Source: Sandaracinaceae bacterium (lineage in GTDB: Bacteria; Myxococcota_A; Polyangia; Polyangiales; Houyiibacteriaceae). Taken from it: 64,000 nucleotides of DNA. Positions 1 through 8,502 of the stretch are shown piece after piece. The first letter of the stretch is position 1. Every line of letters starts with the position of its first letter. The position numbers were made by a program, and so were the translations under genes. The DNA lies in assembly GCA_020633075.1 (NCBI GenBank), contig JACKEI010000006.1, positions 124,001-188,000 of the forward strand, read 5' to 3'. Below the pieces are notes generated by a model. The model had not been told where the DNA came from. It saw only the letters and a program-made list of their open reading frames with translations, and searched no databases.

Positions 1-59
1 GGCGCGGGGGGCAGTGGCAGCACGGTGATGCTTGGTACCATCACCCCACGGCGGAGGCA

Positions 60-1265
60 TCAGACAAAGTTGTCCGGACGCTCCACGCAGCGGATGCCGT
101 CTGGGTCCTCGATCAGCACCGCGCACTCGTTGCAGTGGCTGCAGCCGTTGACGTAGCCGGGGTTGCCTGCAGCGTTCTTGGGGAGATCGGGGTCGAAGAG
201 CAGCGCGCGCCCCAGCTGCACGAAGTCGAAGCCCTCGCGCATGAGGGTCTCGAAGCTCGCCCCGGTCGCGGCGCCGCCCACGTAGCAGACGCCGCAGCTC
301 ACTCGCTCACGGATCCGGCGTGAGTGCTCGAGGAAGAAGAGCTCTTCGTAGGGGTAGTCCTTGAAGAGCATGCCACCCGCCAGCTTGACCCCCAGCTTCA
401 TGAAGGGGCTCTTCTGGGTGCGCATGATGCCGTCACGGATGTTGGTGCCGCGGAAGAGCAGCATGGGGTTGAAGCTGCTGGTGCCACCGCTGCAGATGAT
501 CACGTCGAGGCCACCGCGCTCGAGCAGCGTCGCGATCTCGAGGGAGTCTTCGTAGGTGACGCCGCCGGGCACCCCGTCGGTCATGCTGATCTTGCCGAAG
601 AGGGGGAAGTCGTCGCCGACGGCGGCCCGCACGGCGGCCAGCACCTCGAGGGGGAAGCGCATGCGGTTGTGAAGCGTCCCGCCGTAGGCGTCCTTGCGCT
701 TGTTGGTGAGGGGGCTGATGAACTGGCTGATGCCGTAGCCGTGCCCGAAGTGCACCTCGATGGCGTCGAAGCCCACGGACTTCATGAAGCGCGCCGCGTC
801 TCCGAACACGCCCACGCGCTCCTTGATCTGAGCGCTGGTCATGGCGGTGGAGATGGCGCGGCCGACGGTGAGGCCAATGGGGCTGAAGGCGCGCGAGGGC
901 CCGAGCGGGCTCTTGCCCTTGAACAGAGGGTTCTTGGTGAAGGTGCCGGCGTGGCCGAGCTGGCCCATGACGGCCGCGCCGGTGGCGTGCACCTCCCGGA
1001 TCAAGTGCTCGAGAGGTGCCCGCACCCCCTCGTGCATGTACATCATGTTGTCGTCGATGCGCCCGTCCGACTCGGCGGCGCAATAGCCGATGTTGGTGAG
1101 CGCCACGCCTCCTTCGCCCATGCGCCGATGCAGCCGTGTGAGCGCCTCGCCCGGGACCCCGCCCGGCGTCTTGCCCTCGAACGTGGCCGCCTTGATGAGC
1201 CTGTTGCGCAGCGTGAGGCCGCGAACCTGCGCCGGGGAGAAGCACTTGTCGTAGTCTGCGCTCAT
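60..1265 (-). CDS. NADH:flavin oxidoreductase, old yellow enzyme family
   Basis: A TIM-barrel FMN enzyme of about 401 residues that would reduce activated C=C bonds of enones or enoyl-CoAs in the cytoplasm. Family signatures are visible: NRLIKAA near the N-terminus, QLGHAG, the HFGHGYGISQFISPLTN block with the YGG...NR.RFPLEV stretch, and a C-terminal FVQLGRALLFDP phosphate-binding strand. The last 30 residues carry CSHCNEC followed by another Cys, resembling the Fe-S ligand spacing of 2,4-dienoyl-CoA reductases, but the flavodoxin/NADPH domains of those larger enzymes are absent. The ATG at 1265 is chosen because it begins the conserved domain; upstream in-frame codons would run through the divergent regulator. 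It faces a TetR gene across a 42-bp gap that holds a palindrome, so repression by that regulator is likely. The substrate is unknown. Confidence 0.88.
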   Translation of the reverse strand: MSADYDKCFSPAQVRGLTLRNRLIKAATFEGKTPGGVPGEALTRLHRRMGEGGVALTNIGYCAAESDGRIDDNMMYMHEGVRAPLEHLIREVHATGAAVMGQLGHAGTFTKNPLFKGKSPLGPSRAFSPIGLTVGRAISTAMTSAQIKERVGVFGDAARFMKSVGFDAIEVHFGHGYGISQFISPLTNKRKDAYGGTLHNRMRFPLEVLAAVRAAVGDDFPLFGKISMTDGVPGGVTYEDSLEIATLLERGGLDVIICSGGTSSFNPMLLFRGTNIRDGIMRTQKSPFMKLGVKLAGGMLFKDYPYEELFFLEHSRRIRERVSCGVCYVGGAATGASFETLMREGFDFVQLGRALLFDPDLPKNAAGNPGYVNGCSHCNECAVLIEDPDGIRCVERPDNFV

Positions 1266-1276
1266 GGTTTGAACTT

Positions 1277-1299
1277 CATATGTAACCGCGCTACATATG
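1277..1299. promoter_or_regulatory. Palindromic operator between the reductase and tetR genes
   Basis: A perfect inverted repeat with 8-bp arms, CATATGTA at 1277-1284 and TACATATG at 1292-1299, separated by 7 bp (ACCGCGC). It fills the centre of the only intergenic space between the divergent reductase and TetR genes and is AT-rich in a GC-rich setting. Size, symmetry and position fit a TetR-dimer operator that would control both genes, including autoregulation. Binding is inferred. Confidence 0.75.
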
Positions 1300-1307
1300 T
1301 CAACTCG

Positions 1308-1886
1308 ATGAACTCTCCCCGCCGAACGCAGGCCGAGCGCCGCGCCCACACACAAGCTAGCGTGCTCGCGAGCGCGACCCGCCTGTTTGGCGCGCACGGC
1401 TACGCGGCCACGAGCGTGGAGCAGATCGCCGCTGACGCCGGCACGACCATCCGCCCGGTCTATCACTACTTCGGCAACAAGCAGGCGCTCTTCGAGGCGG
1501 TGACCCACGCGCTCGAGGGGGAGCTGCTCGCGGTGCTGCGCGACCCGTCCTACACGACGGATCGTGCCGGCCTCTTGGCGCGCTTTCGGGCCTGCCTCGA
1601 GGTGCTTGCGCGCCCGGACGTGCAGCGCGTGGTGCTGCTGGACGCGCCCGCCGTGCTGGGCAAGAGCCGCTGGGCAGAGTCGCAGGTGGTCCGCGCCGCG
1701 AGCGACCTGCTCGGGACGCTGCCGCTCGGCAACGACCCCGTGCGCGGCGAGCTCATCCGCCGGATGGCCATCGGCGCTTTGACCGAGGCCGCGCTGACCC
1801 TCGCAGAGAGCAAGGACGAGGCGACGCTCGCGCAGCGCATCGAGATGTTGATCGGCCTGGCCACCCTGCTCCTGCCAAACACCTAG
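1308..1886 (+). CDS. TetR/AcrR family transcriptional regulator
   Basis: A 192-residue one-component repressor. The N-terminal helix-turn-helix is clear: ASATRLFGAHGYAATSVEQIAADAG followed by VYHYFGNKQALFEAV, the hallmark TetR DNA-binding module (about residues 15-65). The rest is the variable ligand-binding/dimerisation domain. The ATG at 1308 lies 8 bp after the palindrome; longer in-frame extensions overlap the reductase gene and have no domain support. The divergent arrangement with a flavin reductase suggests local control of that enzyme in response to a small hydrophobic or electrophilic ligand. The ligand cannot be read from the sequence. Confidence 0.9.
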   Translation: MNSPRRTQAERRAHTQASVLASATRLFGAHGYAATSVEQIAADAGTTIRPVYHYFGNKQALFEAVTHALEGELLAVLRDPSYTTDRAGLLARFRACLEVLARPDVQRVVLLDAPAVLGKSRWAESQVVRAASDLLGTLPLGNDPVRGELIRRMAIGALTEAALTLAESKDEATLAQRIEMLIGLATLLLPNT

Positions 1887-1939
1887 CGGGACGGTGAGCG
1901 CCTCCTCGGGGCGCGCCAACTCTGCCGCGCACGAGGCGC

Positions 1940-3550
1940 TCACGGCGTGGGCGGCGCGATGATGGGGCGCTGACCCACCACGATGCGCGCGTCGCGCCCG
2001 CGCCTGGCACGCACCACCACGGTCCCGTCGCCGGGAAACGTCAGCGTCGCGCTGGCCTGGCGCGCGCGCCCACCCTCCGGCTGGCGCTCCACGAAGTCGG
2101 GCAGCCGCTCACAGCGGAGGTCGTCGTCCAGACCCAGACAGGCCAGCACGCCACGCTCGACGATGTCCACCACGCCCGACTCGGCAATTTCTCGCTCGCG
2201 CAGCTCGTAGCGCAGCGTCAGGCCGTCCGGAGCGGACTCCTCGTTAGAGGCGGCGGGGCCCAGCGCGGCGAGCTGCGGCGCCTCCACGGTCAGCGCCCGC
2301 ACGCCGCCCGGCTGGCCGTCGTGGCGCGGCCCCTCCTCGAGCCGGATCGCGCTCGTCCACGCGCCCGCCGCTCCGATCAGCAGGTAGATGCTCTCGGCCC
2401 CCTGCTCGTCGCGGCGCTCTCGCACCAAGGCCAGCGCGCACGCGTCACCGCCGGTGGACACGTCGACCCGGCCCAGCACGTCCACTTCGCAGAGCTCGCG
2501 GGGCAGGCAGTCTTCGTCGTCGTGCCCGTCCGGGTCGTCTGCGGGGCAGGTCGACGCGTGGTTCCAGCACCCAAGGAGCGTCCGCGCGGGCGGCGGACCC
2601 AGCGGCACCACCCGCGCCCGGGCTCTCGCGCTCTCGGCCTCGTCGAACAGCCCGAGGTCCAAGGCCGCGTCGGCCAGCATGAGCCAGTCCGCCGCGTGGG
2701 CGCCGCGGGCTGCGACGACCTCGCTCAGCACGGCATACGCCTGGCGCGGGCACATGGCCCGCTGCAGCGCGGCCGCGTACGCACGCTGCGCCTCCAGCAA
2801 CGCATCGCCCACGAGACCCGCGCGCGCCTCGCCGGCCCGCTCGGCGGCCGCATCCAGCTGCGCCCAGAACGCCGCGTCGTAGGTCTCGCTCTCGTCGGGG
2901 ATGGCCCAGTCCACGGCCCACAGGCGCACGTGGTGCACCCCCCACAGCGCTCCGGAGCGGCGCAGCTCGTACTCGTGCACGTAGTGCCCGGTGTCCTCGC
3001 CGTAGCCGGCCTGCACCTCCACCTCGGCACGCACGGTCGCGGTGTCGTCGCGCACCACCCCCTCCAGGCGCGTCAACCCAACCTCGAGCGAGCCAGCCTC
3101 GTAGTCCTCGAACACGGCGCCCAACCGGCGACGTGCAGCCTCGGGCGCCAACGTCACGTCACAAGCGTGCGGCGCCTGTGGGCGGGACACGGTGCGCCCC
3201 GCCGCCCCATCAGCCCAGATGCTGTCGTAGCCCTCGAAGACGTGCTCGGCGCGGACCGCGCGCCCGACCAGCTGCACCACGTCGCGCACGTCACCGGCAG
3301 CGCTGCACGCGTCGACGTCGACGTACTCGACGTAGCCGTCGTGCTCGGTGGCCGCGCAGGCGAAGCCTGGCGGCGGCGTGGCGGCCACGGTGGGGACGAC
3401 CGCGGTCGGGGCCGAGGCGCAGCCCCCCACGGAGCAGGCGAGCGCCGCAGACAGCAGCGTCGTGGACACCCGTGGCGTCAGGGGCCGCCGTGAGGACAGC
3501 GCCCCGGAGGTCTGCGAAAGGAAGTCGGCGCTACGGTTGGTCGAGGGCAC
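1940..3550 (-). CDS. Hypothetical lipoprotein
   Basis: Function not recognised. The predicted product (about 536 residues) begins with a basic stretch and a hydrophobic segment, STTLLSAALACSVGGC, ending in a lipobox-like VGGC, so it is probably a lipid-anchored envelope protein. The body is Ala/Glu/Asp-rich with a helical, TPR-like middle (repeated A..A....G..DEA patterns around residues 250-330) and a C-terminal beta-rich part. The start is uncertain: a GTG at 3550 keeps the arginines before the hydrophobic core, whereas a GTG at 3469 starts directly at the core; neither has a good ribosome binding site. It lies 49 bp downstream of the VWA lipoprotein gene and may share its transcript. Confidence 0.6.
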   Translation of the reverse strand: MPSTNRSADFLSQTSGALSSRRPLTPRVSTTLLSAALACSVGGCASAPTAVVPTVAATPPPGFACAATEHDGYVEYVDVDACSAAGDVRDVVQLVGRAVRAEHVFEGYDSIWADGAAGRTVSRPQAPHACDVTLAPEAARRRLGAVFEDYEAGSLEVGLTRLEGVVRDDTATVRAEVEVQAGYGEDTGHYVHEYELRRSGALWGVHHVRLWAVDWAIPDESETYDAAFWAQLDAAAERAGEARAGLVGDALLEAQRAYAAALQRAMCPRQAYAVLSEVVAARGAHAADWLMLADAALDLGLFDEAESARARARVVPLGPPPARTLLGCWNHASTCPADDPDGHDDEDCLPRELCEVDVLGRVDVSTGGDACALALVRERRDEQGAESIYLLIGAAGAWTSAIRLEEGPRHDGQPGGVRALTVEAPQLAALGPAASNEESAPDGLTLRYELREREIAESGVVDIVERGVLACLGLDDDLRCERLPDFVERQPEGGRARQASATLTFPGDGTVVVRARRGRDARIVVGQRPIIAPPTP

Positions 3551-3599
3551 GCGCGAGCGTAACACGCACGCACGCGCCTTGACCCCGACCCAAGAGCGG

Positions 3600-4667
3600 C
3601 TAGTTCGCGCGGACCTCGATGTGGATGGCGCCGCCTCGCGTGCTGGTGTGCTGCCGCGGCCTCTCCGTGCCGGCCTCGAAGGCGGGCGGGCGGGCCGGAT
3701 CGCAGTCCGGGCCGAAGCCCGTCGCGTCGAAGCGGTACGTGGTGTCACCGCTGAGCTCACCCTGGTGGGCCTCCACGCGCACTTCGTGGACGCCAGCGCG
3801 GGCCGGACTGCAGTAGCTCAAGAGGTAGAAGCGGTGCGTCTGCGCGACGATGCGCTGACCGATGGTGGTGAAGGCCGCCGTGAGCGCCGAGGTGTCTTCG
3901 ATCAGCACGTAGCCGGAGCGCCCGATGTCGCCGAGCACCTCTTCCTCGATCTCGCTCCCGACCCCGATCGCGAACACGTCGAAGTCGCCATCGTCGAGCG
4001 CACGCACGGCCTCGCGCTGGGTGACTCGCGCGGCGCGGTCGGTGCCATCCGTGAACACGACGATCGTGCCGAAGCGCAGCGGCGCCTCGCTCTCGGACAT
4101 GGCCGCCGTGAGCGCTTGAGCCGCCTGTACCAGGGCGCCGTTCAAGTTGGTCGAGGGGTCGCGGGTGCGAAAGCTCCCGAGGCGCGCCACGCCCTGAGCG
4201 GGGTTGCTGCGGTTGCGCCGAAAGGGCTGCATCTCGAAGATCTCGGCCGACCCGTCGAAGGCGTATACGCCGACCTGCTGCTGGGCCTCCACGGCCGCGG
4301 TGAACTCCGTCGCGGCGGCCGTGATCGCCGGGACCCAGTTGCTCTCCGTGACGCTGCCGCTCATGTCCACCAGCAGCAGCGTGAAGTGCTCTGCGGCGAC
4401 CTCTTGGTTGATGATGGTCTGCCGGCTCTCGCTGGGCGAGACGCGCCGGTCGTCCTCGTAGATGACGAAGCTCTCCGCGGCGAGGCCGCCGACGGGCTCT
4501 CCCTCCGCGTCATCGACGGTGAAGAACATGGCGACGTTGCTGGGCTGGGCGTGCGCTCCGTCCACCAGGCGCACCCGGAGGCTGGGGCCACAGCCCACCA
4601 CCAGGGAGCCGAGGAGCAAGAGGAGAGGCAGAGTCGAGAAGCGAGGGGCGAGGAGTTGGGGCGTCAT
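3600..4667 (-). CDS. VWA-domain lipoprotein
   Basis: A 355-residue lipoprotein with a type II signal sequence (hydrophobic run, then LVVGC, lipid Cys at residue 26) and a von Willebrand factor A domain starting about residue 94. The metal-ion-dependent adhesion site is intact: DMSGS at 101-105 (DxSxS), a later Thr in the region around FRTRDPSTNLNGA, and VVFTDGTD. VWA domains bind proteins through a coordinated metal, so an envelope adhesion or assembly role is likely; the partner is unknown. It ends 49 bp before the downstream lipoprotein and begins 34 bp after the histidine kinase stop, suggesting cotranscription. Confidence 0.82.
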   Translation of the reverse strand: MTPQLLAPRFSTLPLLLLLGSLVVGCGPSLRVRLVDGAHAQPSNVAMFFTVDDAEGEPVGGLAAESFVIYEDDRRVSPSESRQTIINQEVAAEHFTLLLVDMSGSVTESNWVPAITAAATEFTAAVEAQQQVGVYAFDGSAEIFEMQPFRRNRSNPAQGVARLGSFRTRDPSTNLNGALVQAAQALTAAMSESEAPLRFGTIVVFTDGTDRAARVTQREAVRALDDGDFDVFAIGVGSEIEEEVLGDIGRSGYVLIEDTSALTAAFTTIGQRIVAQTHRFYLLSYCSPARAGVHEVRVEAHQGELSGDTTYRFDATGFGPDCDPARPPAFEAGTERPRQHTSTRGGAIHIEVRAN

Positions 4668-4701
4668 GGCCGCGTAGCATACAACGGCCGGACGCCGTCC
4701 A

Positions 4702-6630
4702 TCACAACAACGCGGTGGCCTCCTGCAGAGCCCGCTCGAGCGCGTCCATCGAGAAGGGCTTCTGGATGAACCGGACGGCGCTCTGGTCGTCCTGCTCGAA
4801 GCGCTCGCGGATGTCGCTCTCCACGTAGCCGCTCATCAGCACGACCGGCAGCGTTGGCTGGGCCGCCCGCAGCCGGGCCAGGAGCTCGAAGCCGTCCATG
4901 CGCGGCATGGTCAGGTCCAGCAGCGCCAGATCGAAGGGTGCCGCGTCGGCGTCCATGCAGGCGAGCGCGCTCATGCCGTCCGTGGCGGTGGTCACCCTGA
5001 AGCCTAGGGCCTCGACCATGAGCCGGGTCGCCTCCCGCACGGAGGGCTCGTCGTCCACCACCAGCACGTGCCCCGAGGTCGCTTGCTCTCGCGGAAGCGC
5101 GCGGGTGTCCTCGGCCTCGCTCGCCCCCTCGCTCTCACGCAGGGCGAGCGTGAACAGCGTCCCCGCGCCGGGCGTGGACTCCACGGAGAGCCCTCCCCCG
5201 TGCCCGCGAACGATGCCCAGCGTGGCGGCCAGGCCCAGGCCACGGCCGGCGAACTTGGTCGTGAAGAAGGGCTCGAAGACGCGCGCGAGGGTGGCCTCGT
5301 CCATGCCCGCCCCCTGGTCACGCACGCGCACGCAGATCAACGCGCCGCCCTCGTCCACGGCCGGAGCGACGATGGCAGCCCGCCACTCGCTCGGCACGTA
5401 GCGGGCCCGCTCCAAGGCGACCTCGACCACCCCGGGCCGCTCGCCGTAGGACTCGACGGCGTTGAGCACGAGGTTCATGAGCACCTGCTGCAGCTGTGGC
5501 CGGTCGACATGCGCCATGAGCCGCTCGGCGGGCGCGCTGACCCGCAGCTCGACCTGCTTGGGCACGCTTCCCCGTAGGAGGTCACGCGTCTCGCGCAGCA
5601 GCGCGGTCAGGTCCAGCGGCGACTTGAGCGTCTGACCACGCCCCGCGTACGCGAGCATCTGGTTGCACAGCTCGGCGGCCTTGAGGCTGGACTGCTCGAT
5701 CTGCGCGAGCGCATTCGCCCCCGTGGCGTCCAGGCAGTGCGCGCGGGCCAGGGACGCCATGCCCAGGATGCTGGTGAGGATGTTGTTGAAGTCGTGCGCG
5801 ATACCGCCCGCGAGCAACCCCAGGCTCTCGAGCCGCTGCGTCTCCTGCAGCTTGCGCTCCAGCGCCAACCGCTCGGCCTCGACTGCGCGGCGCTCGGTGA
5901 TGTCGCGCGCATAGCTCAGCAGGACGCGTGTCTCCCCGTTCTCTTCCACCAGCGGCACCACACGCGAGAGGTAGTTGTGGAGCGTCCCGTCCGGAGCGGG
6001 GAAGTCGAATTCCTTCTTGCCCTCGTGCCCGGTCTCGAACACCTCGCGATACACGCTTTGGAAGTAGTGCACCAGCTCCTCGGGCATGCCGAGCTCCCGA
6101 TGGTCGCGCCCGATGAACTCGGCCGGCGGCTGACCGGCGGCTTCGGTGATGGCTTGGTTGACGAACACGTGCCGGAACTGCCTGTCGATGACCGCGATGA
6201 TGTCCGGGGAGTGCTCGACGATCTGTCCGAAGAAGTGCTGGTCGCGCGGCCCGCCGTCGGGGCTGATGCCGTAGCGCTCGGCGGTCAGGCAGTAGCGCGC
6301 GGCGACGGGATCTCCCTTACCGCTCGCGAGGCGTCGCACGGCGACGCGAAAGGGTAGGCCGCCGGCGCTCCAGACAATGAACTCCCCCTCGGCCACGGCG
6401 TACGACGGGGAGCCCTCGGGCACCTCGGCGTCGGCGGCGACCAGCGCACGCTGGAAGGACTCGGGGTCGAAGCGGAGGTTGCACTTGGCGAGGTCGGGGG
6501 GCCCGTCGCCCGCGTGACCCATCATGCAGCGAAATGACCCGCTCGCGGCCGTGACGAGCAGCCGCTCGGCGCCTGGCTCGACGATGGCGACGGGCGTGGC
6601 GACGGCTACGAGCAGCTCAGCTGCGTCCAT
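4702..6630 (-). CDS. Hybrid sensor histidine kinase/response regulator
   Basis: A 642-residue soluble hybrid kinase. Order: an N-terminal PAS-like region (about 1-120), a clear PAS domain (about 133-248, SPDIIAVIDRQFRHVFVNQA...), a HisKA dimerisation helix with the phospho-acceptor in AGGIAHDFNN (His279), a HATPase domain (N box NLVLNAVE near 390, GAGMD, FEPFFTTK, GRGLGLA), and a C-terminal receiver domain with the acidic pair VVDDE (526-528), phospho-acceptor Asp572 in LLDLTMP and Lys624. The HDFNN H-box and attached receiver match kinases that phosphorelay internally. No transmembrane segment is seen, so it senses a cytoplasmic signal. Its start overlaps the EthD-like gene by 14 bp, suggesting translational coupling. 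Confidence 0.92.
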   Translation of the reverse strand: MDAAELLVAVATPVAIVEPGAERLLVTAASGSFRCMMGHAGDGPPDLAKCNLRFDPESFQRALVAADAEVPEGSPSYAVAEGEFIVWSAGGLPFRVAVRRLASGKGDPVAARYCLTAERYGISPDGGPRDQHFFGQIVEHSPDIIAVIDRQFRHVFVNQAITEAAGQPPAEFIGRDHRELGMPEELVHYFQSVYREVFETGHEGKKEFDFPAPDGTLHNYLSRVVPLVEENGETRVLLSYARDITERRAVEAERLALERKLQETQRLESLGLLAGGIAHDFNNILTSILGMASLARAHCLDATGANALAQIEQSSLKAAELCNQMLAYAGRGQTLKSPLDLTALLRETRDLLRGSVPKQVELRVSAPAERLMAHVDRPQLQQVLMNLVLNAVESYGERPGVVEVALERARYVPSEWRAAIVAPAVDEGGALICVRVRDQGAGMDEATLARVFEPFFTTKFAGRGLGLAATLGIVRGHGGGLSVESTPGAGTLFTLALRESEGASEAEDTRALPREQATSGHVLVVDDEPSVREATRLMVEALGFRVTTATDGMSALACMDADAAPFDLALLDLTMPRMDGFELLARLRAAQPTLPVVLMSGYVESDIRERFEQDDQSAVRFIQKPFSMDALERALQEATALL

Positions 6631-7429
6631 CCTGTCCTTGGTCCAGGGTCGTCGCGGCGTGCTGGTCGGCGGGGCTGGAGATGCCCTGTGCCTCGAAGGG
6701 GGATCGCACGAAGTACTCGCTGGTCATCACGTTGGGAATGCGCGTGATGGGGAGGAAGGCCGTCACACTCGACAGCATGATGCCAATATTCCGAAGAAGC
6801 TGCACGGGGTTCTTCGCGCCGTAGAACAGGAAGGGGTTCTGCACGTGCTCGGCGGAGGGCCAGGACTCCTCCACGATGCCTTCGTACGGGAACGCGCCGG
6901 GCGTGAGGACCGCCTCGACGACGTTGCGGACGTAGCGGGCGCGAGGCTGCATGGCCTCGCTCATGGGTGACTGACGACCGAACCAGCGGCGTTGCCACTC
7001 GTCCTTGGGGATGTGGGCCGGGCGCTCCAGCAGCGTCACCGCCACGATGTACGGGGAGCGCTCTCCGTCCGGCCAGCTGCGCGGCTGCCCGTGCCGGTTG
7101 TCGCCGTACTCCGTGTAGAGCGACTCGCGCACTCGGTAGCCTGCCACGTCGAAGCCTGCGGCGCGCAGCACGTCCTCGAGGGGCTCTCGCCGCGTGTCAT
7201 CGTCGAGCCACACGCTGACCTGAGCCACGAAGGGCTCGTCCGAGAGCGGCGTCTGCGGCGCGGGCGACTTCACGCCCACGCGCTCGTCCGCGATGTTGCA
7301 CTGCAGGTAGCGGGCGCCGCGCTCCAGCAGCTGCGGGGCACAGCGCTCCAGCAGCTGGGTACGCACCCGCTCCGGGCTCATGTCGGGCTTGGCCCAGAGG
7401 ATGTAGATCAGCTTGGTCATCGGCGTCAC
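6617..7429 (-). CDS. EthD-like tandem dimeric alpha/beta-barrel protein
   Basis: A 270-residue protein with two similar halves. Each begins with a beta strand of the type KLIYILWAKPDMSPE (residue about 5) and YIVAVTLLERPAHIPKDEW (about 128), then a helix rich in Arg/Gln and RARYV or GARYLQCN strands. This resembles EthD/dimeric ferredoxin-like barrel proteins, which often bind or process hydrophobic ring compounds. The GTG at 7429 overlaps the stop of the upstream dehydratase gene (GTGA) and has a G-rich sequence in front; an ATG nine bases inside is an alternative. It is the third gene of a tightly overlapping set with two dehydrogenases. Exact activity is unknown. Confidence 0.65.
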   Translation of the reverse strand: MTPMTKLIYILWAKPDMSPERVRTQLLERCAPQLLERGARYLQCNIADERVGVKSPAPQTPLSDEPFVAQVSVWLDDDTRREPLEDVLRAAGFDVAGYRVRESLYTEYGDNRHGQPRSWPDGERSPYIVAVTLLERPAHIPKDEWQRRWFGRQSPMSEAMQPRARYVRNVVEAVLTPGAFPYEGIVEESWPSAEHVQNPFLFYGAKNPVQLLRNIGIMLSSVTAFLPITRIPNVMTSEYFVRSPFEAQGISSPADQHAATTLDQGQDGRS

Positions 7430-8502
7430 GCGCCCCCCGCCTGCAGGCTGTCGTGGTAGCGCCGCAGCTCCGGCAGCAGGTCGCGCAGGTGCTCACGGCG
7501 GAAGCGCGGCTCGTAGCCCAGCTCGCGGCGCGCACGCTCGATGGAGAAGTGCGCGCCCTCGGTCAGGTTGCGGATGGAGCGGCGGGTGATGGTCGGTACC
7601 GGCGCGCCGAGACGATGCGCGAGCTCGAGACCCGTCGCGACGCGCAGCATGAGCGCACCCGGCACGCGCACCTTGGGGAAGGGGTGCCCCAGTCCCTCGA
7701 CCAGCGGGCGGAACCACTCCATCGCGTCGAAGCGCTCGCCATCCGTGACGAAGTACGCGCGCCCACCCACTTCCGCGGGCCGCTGATGGAGCGCGCGCGC
7801 GGCGAGCATGGAGGCATCCACCACGTTCTCCACGTGGGTGTTGTCGAGCGGGGTCTGGCCATCACCGATGGTGGCCTTGAAGGTGCCCTTGGCCAGCTCG
7901 GCGACCATCGCGTCCAGCATCATGCCGCCGCGTCCCGGGCCCCAGATCCCGCCGGGGCGCACGGCCGCCGTGCGCAGCCCGCCTGCATGGTCGGCCGCGA
8001 GCACCGCACGCTCTGCGGCGATCTTCGTGCGCGAGTAGAGGTCGGGGGCGTTGGTGGCGTAAGGCAGGCTCTCGTCGCCGCCGTCGATGGGGTGGTCCAT
8101 CACCACGTTGAACGAGCTGATGTGCACCAGCGCACGCACGCCGGCAGCGCGAGAGGCGCGCAGCACGTTGTCGGTGCCCACCACGTTCACCGCGTACGCC
8201 ATGCGCCGCAGCGCCGGCTGGGCGAAGCGCTCCTCCACCGTCGCGATCAGCGCGGCGGAGTGGAACACCGTCTGGACGTCGTGGAACGCAGCGGCGATCG
8301 CGTCGTAGTCGCGGAGGTCGGCTGACACGTGCTCGGCGCGTGAGTCCGGGCCGTCCTTGGCCAGGTCCAGCGTGCGAACCTCGCAGCCTGCCGCGAGCAA
8401 GCGCTGAACCAGCGCGCGGCCGAGGTAGCCGCAGCCCCCCGTGACGAGGCAGCGCGGGCCGATGACCTGACGGTCGCTAGGCTGTGCAGTGGGGTCACTC
8501 AT
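7426..8502 (-). CDS. NAD(P)-dependent epimerase/3beta-hydroxysteroid dehydrogenase family
   Basis: A 358-residue extended short-chain dehydrogenase. The N-terminal Rossmann motif TGGCGYLG (21-28) and the catalytic YSRTK (Tyr156, Lys160) are present, with the strand HISSFNVV just before. The sequence style (GTDNVLRASRAAGVRALVHISS, then PGGIWGPGRGG) is that of the 3beta-HSD/isomerase branch, which oxidises a sterol or steroid 3-hydroxyl, rather than sugar-nucleotide epimerases. It overlaps the SDR gene upstream by 8 bp and the EthD-like gene downstream by 4 bp. Steroid or isoprenoid ring modification is inferred from family and context only. Confidence 0.82.
   Translation of the reverse strand: MSDPTAQPSDRQVIGPRCLVTGGCGYLGRALVQRLLAAGCEVRTLDLAKDGPDSRAEHVSADLRDYDAIAAAFHDVQTVFHSAALIATVEERFAQPALRRMAYAVNVVGTDNVLRASRAAGVRALVHISSFNVVMDHPIDGGDESLPYATNAPDLYSRTKIAAERAVLAADHAGGLRTAAVRPGGIWGPGRGGMMLDAMVAELAKGTFKATIGDGQTPLDNTHVENVVDASMLAARALHQRPAEVGGRAYFVTDGERFDAMEWFRPLVEGLGHPFPKVRVPGALMLRVATGLELAHRLGAPVPTITRRSIRNLTEGAHFSIERARRELGYEPRFRREHLRDLLPELRRYHDSLQAGGA

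Noticed and set aside
24..45. GGTGATG/CATCACC hairpin downstream of the OYE gene
   Set aside because: 7-bp stem without a T-run in either direction; not convincing as a terminator.
324..1307. Extension of the TetR reading frame upstream to 324
   Set aside because: Lies antisense to the conserved reductase gene and lacks any domain.
2004..2022. CTGGCACG sequence resembling a sigma54 -24 element
   Set aside because: Inside a coding region and no -12 GC at the right distance.
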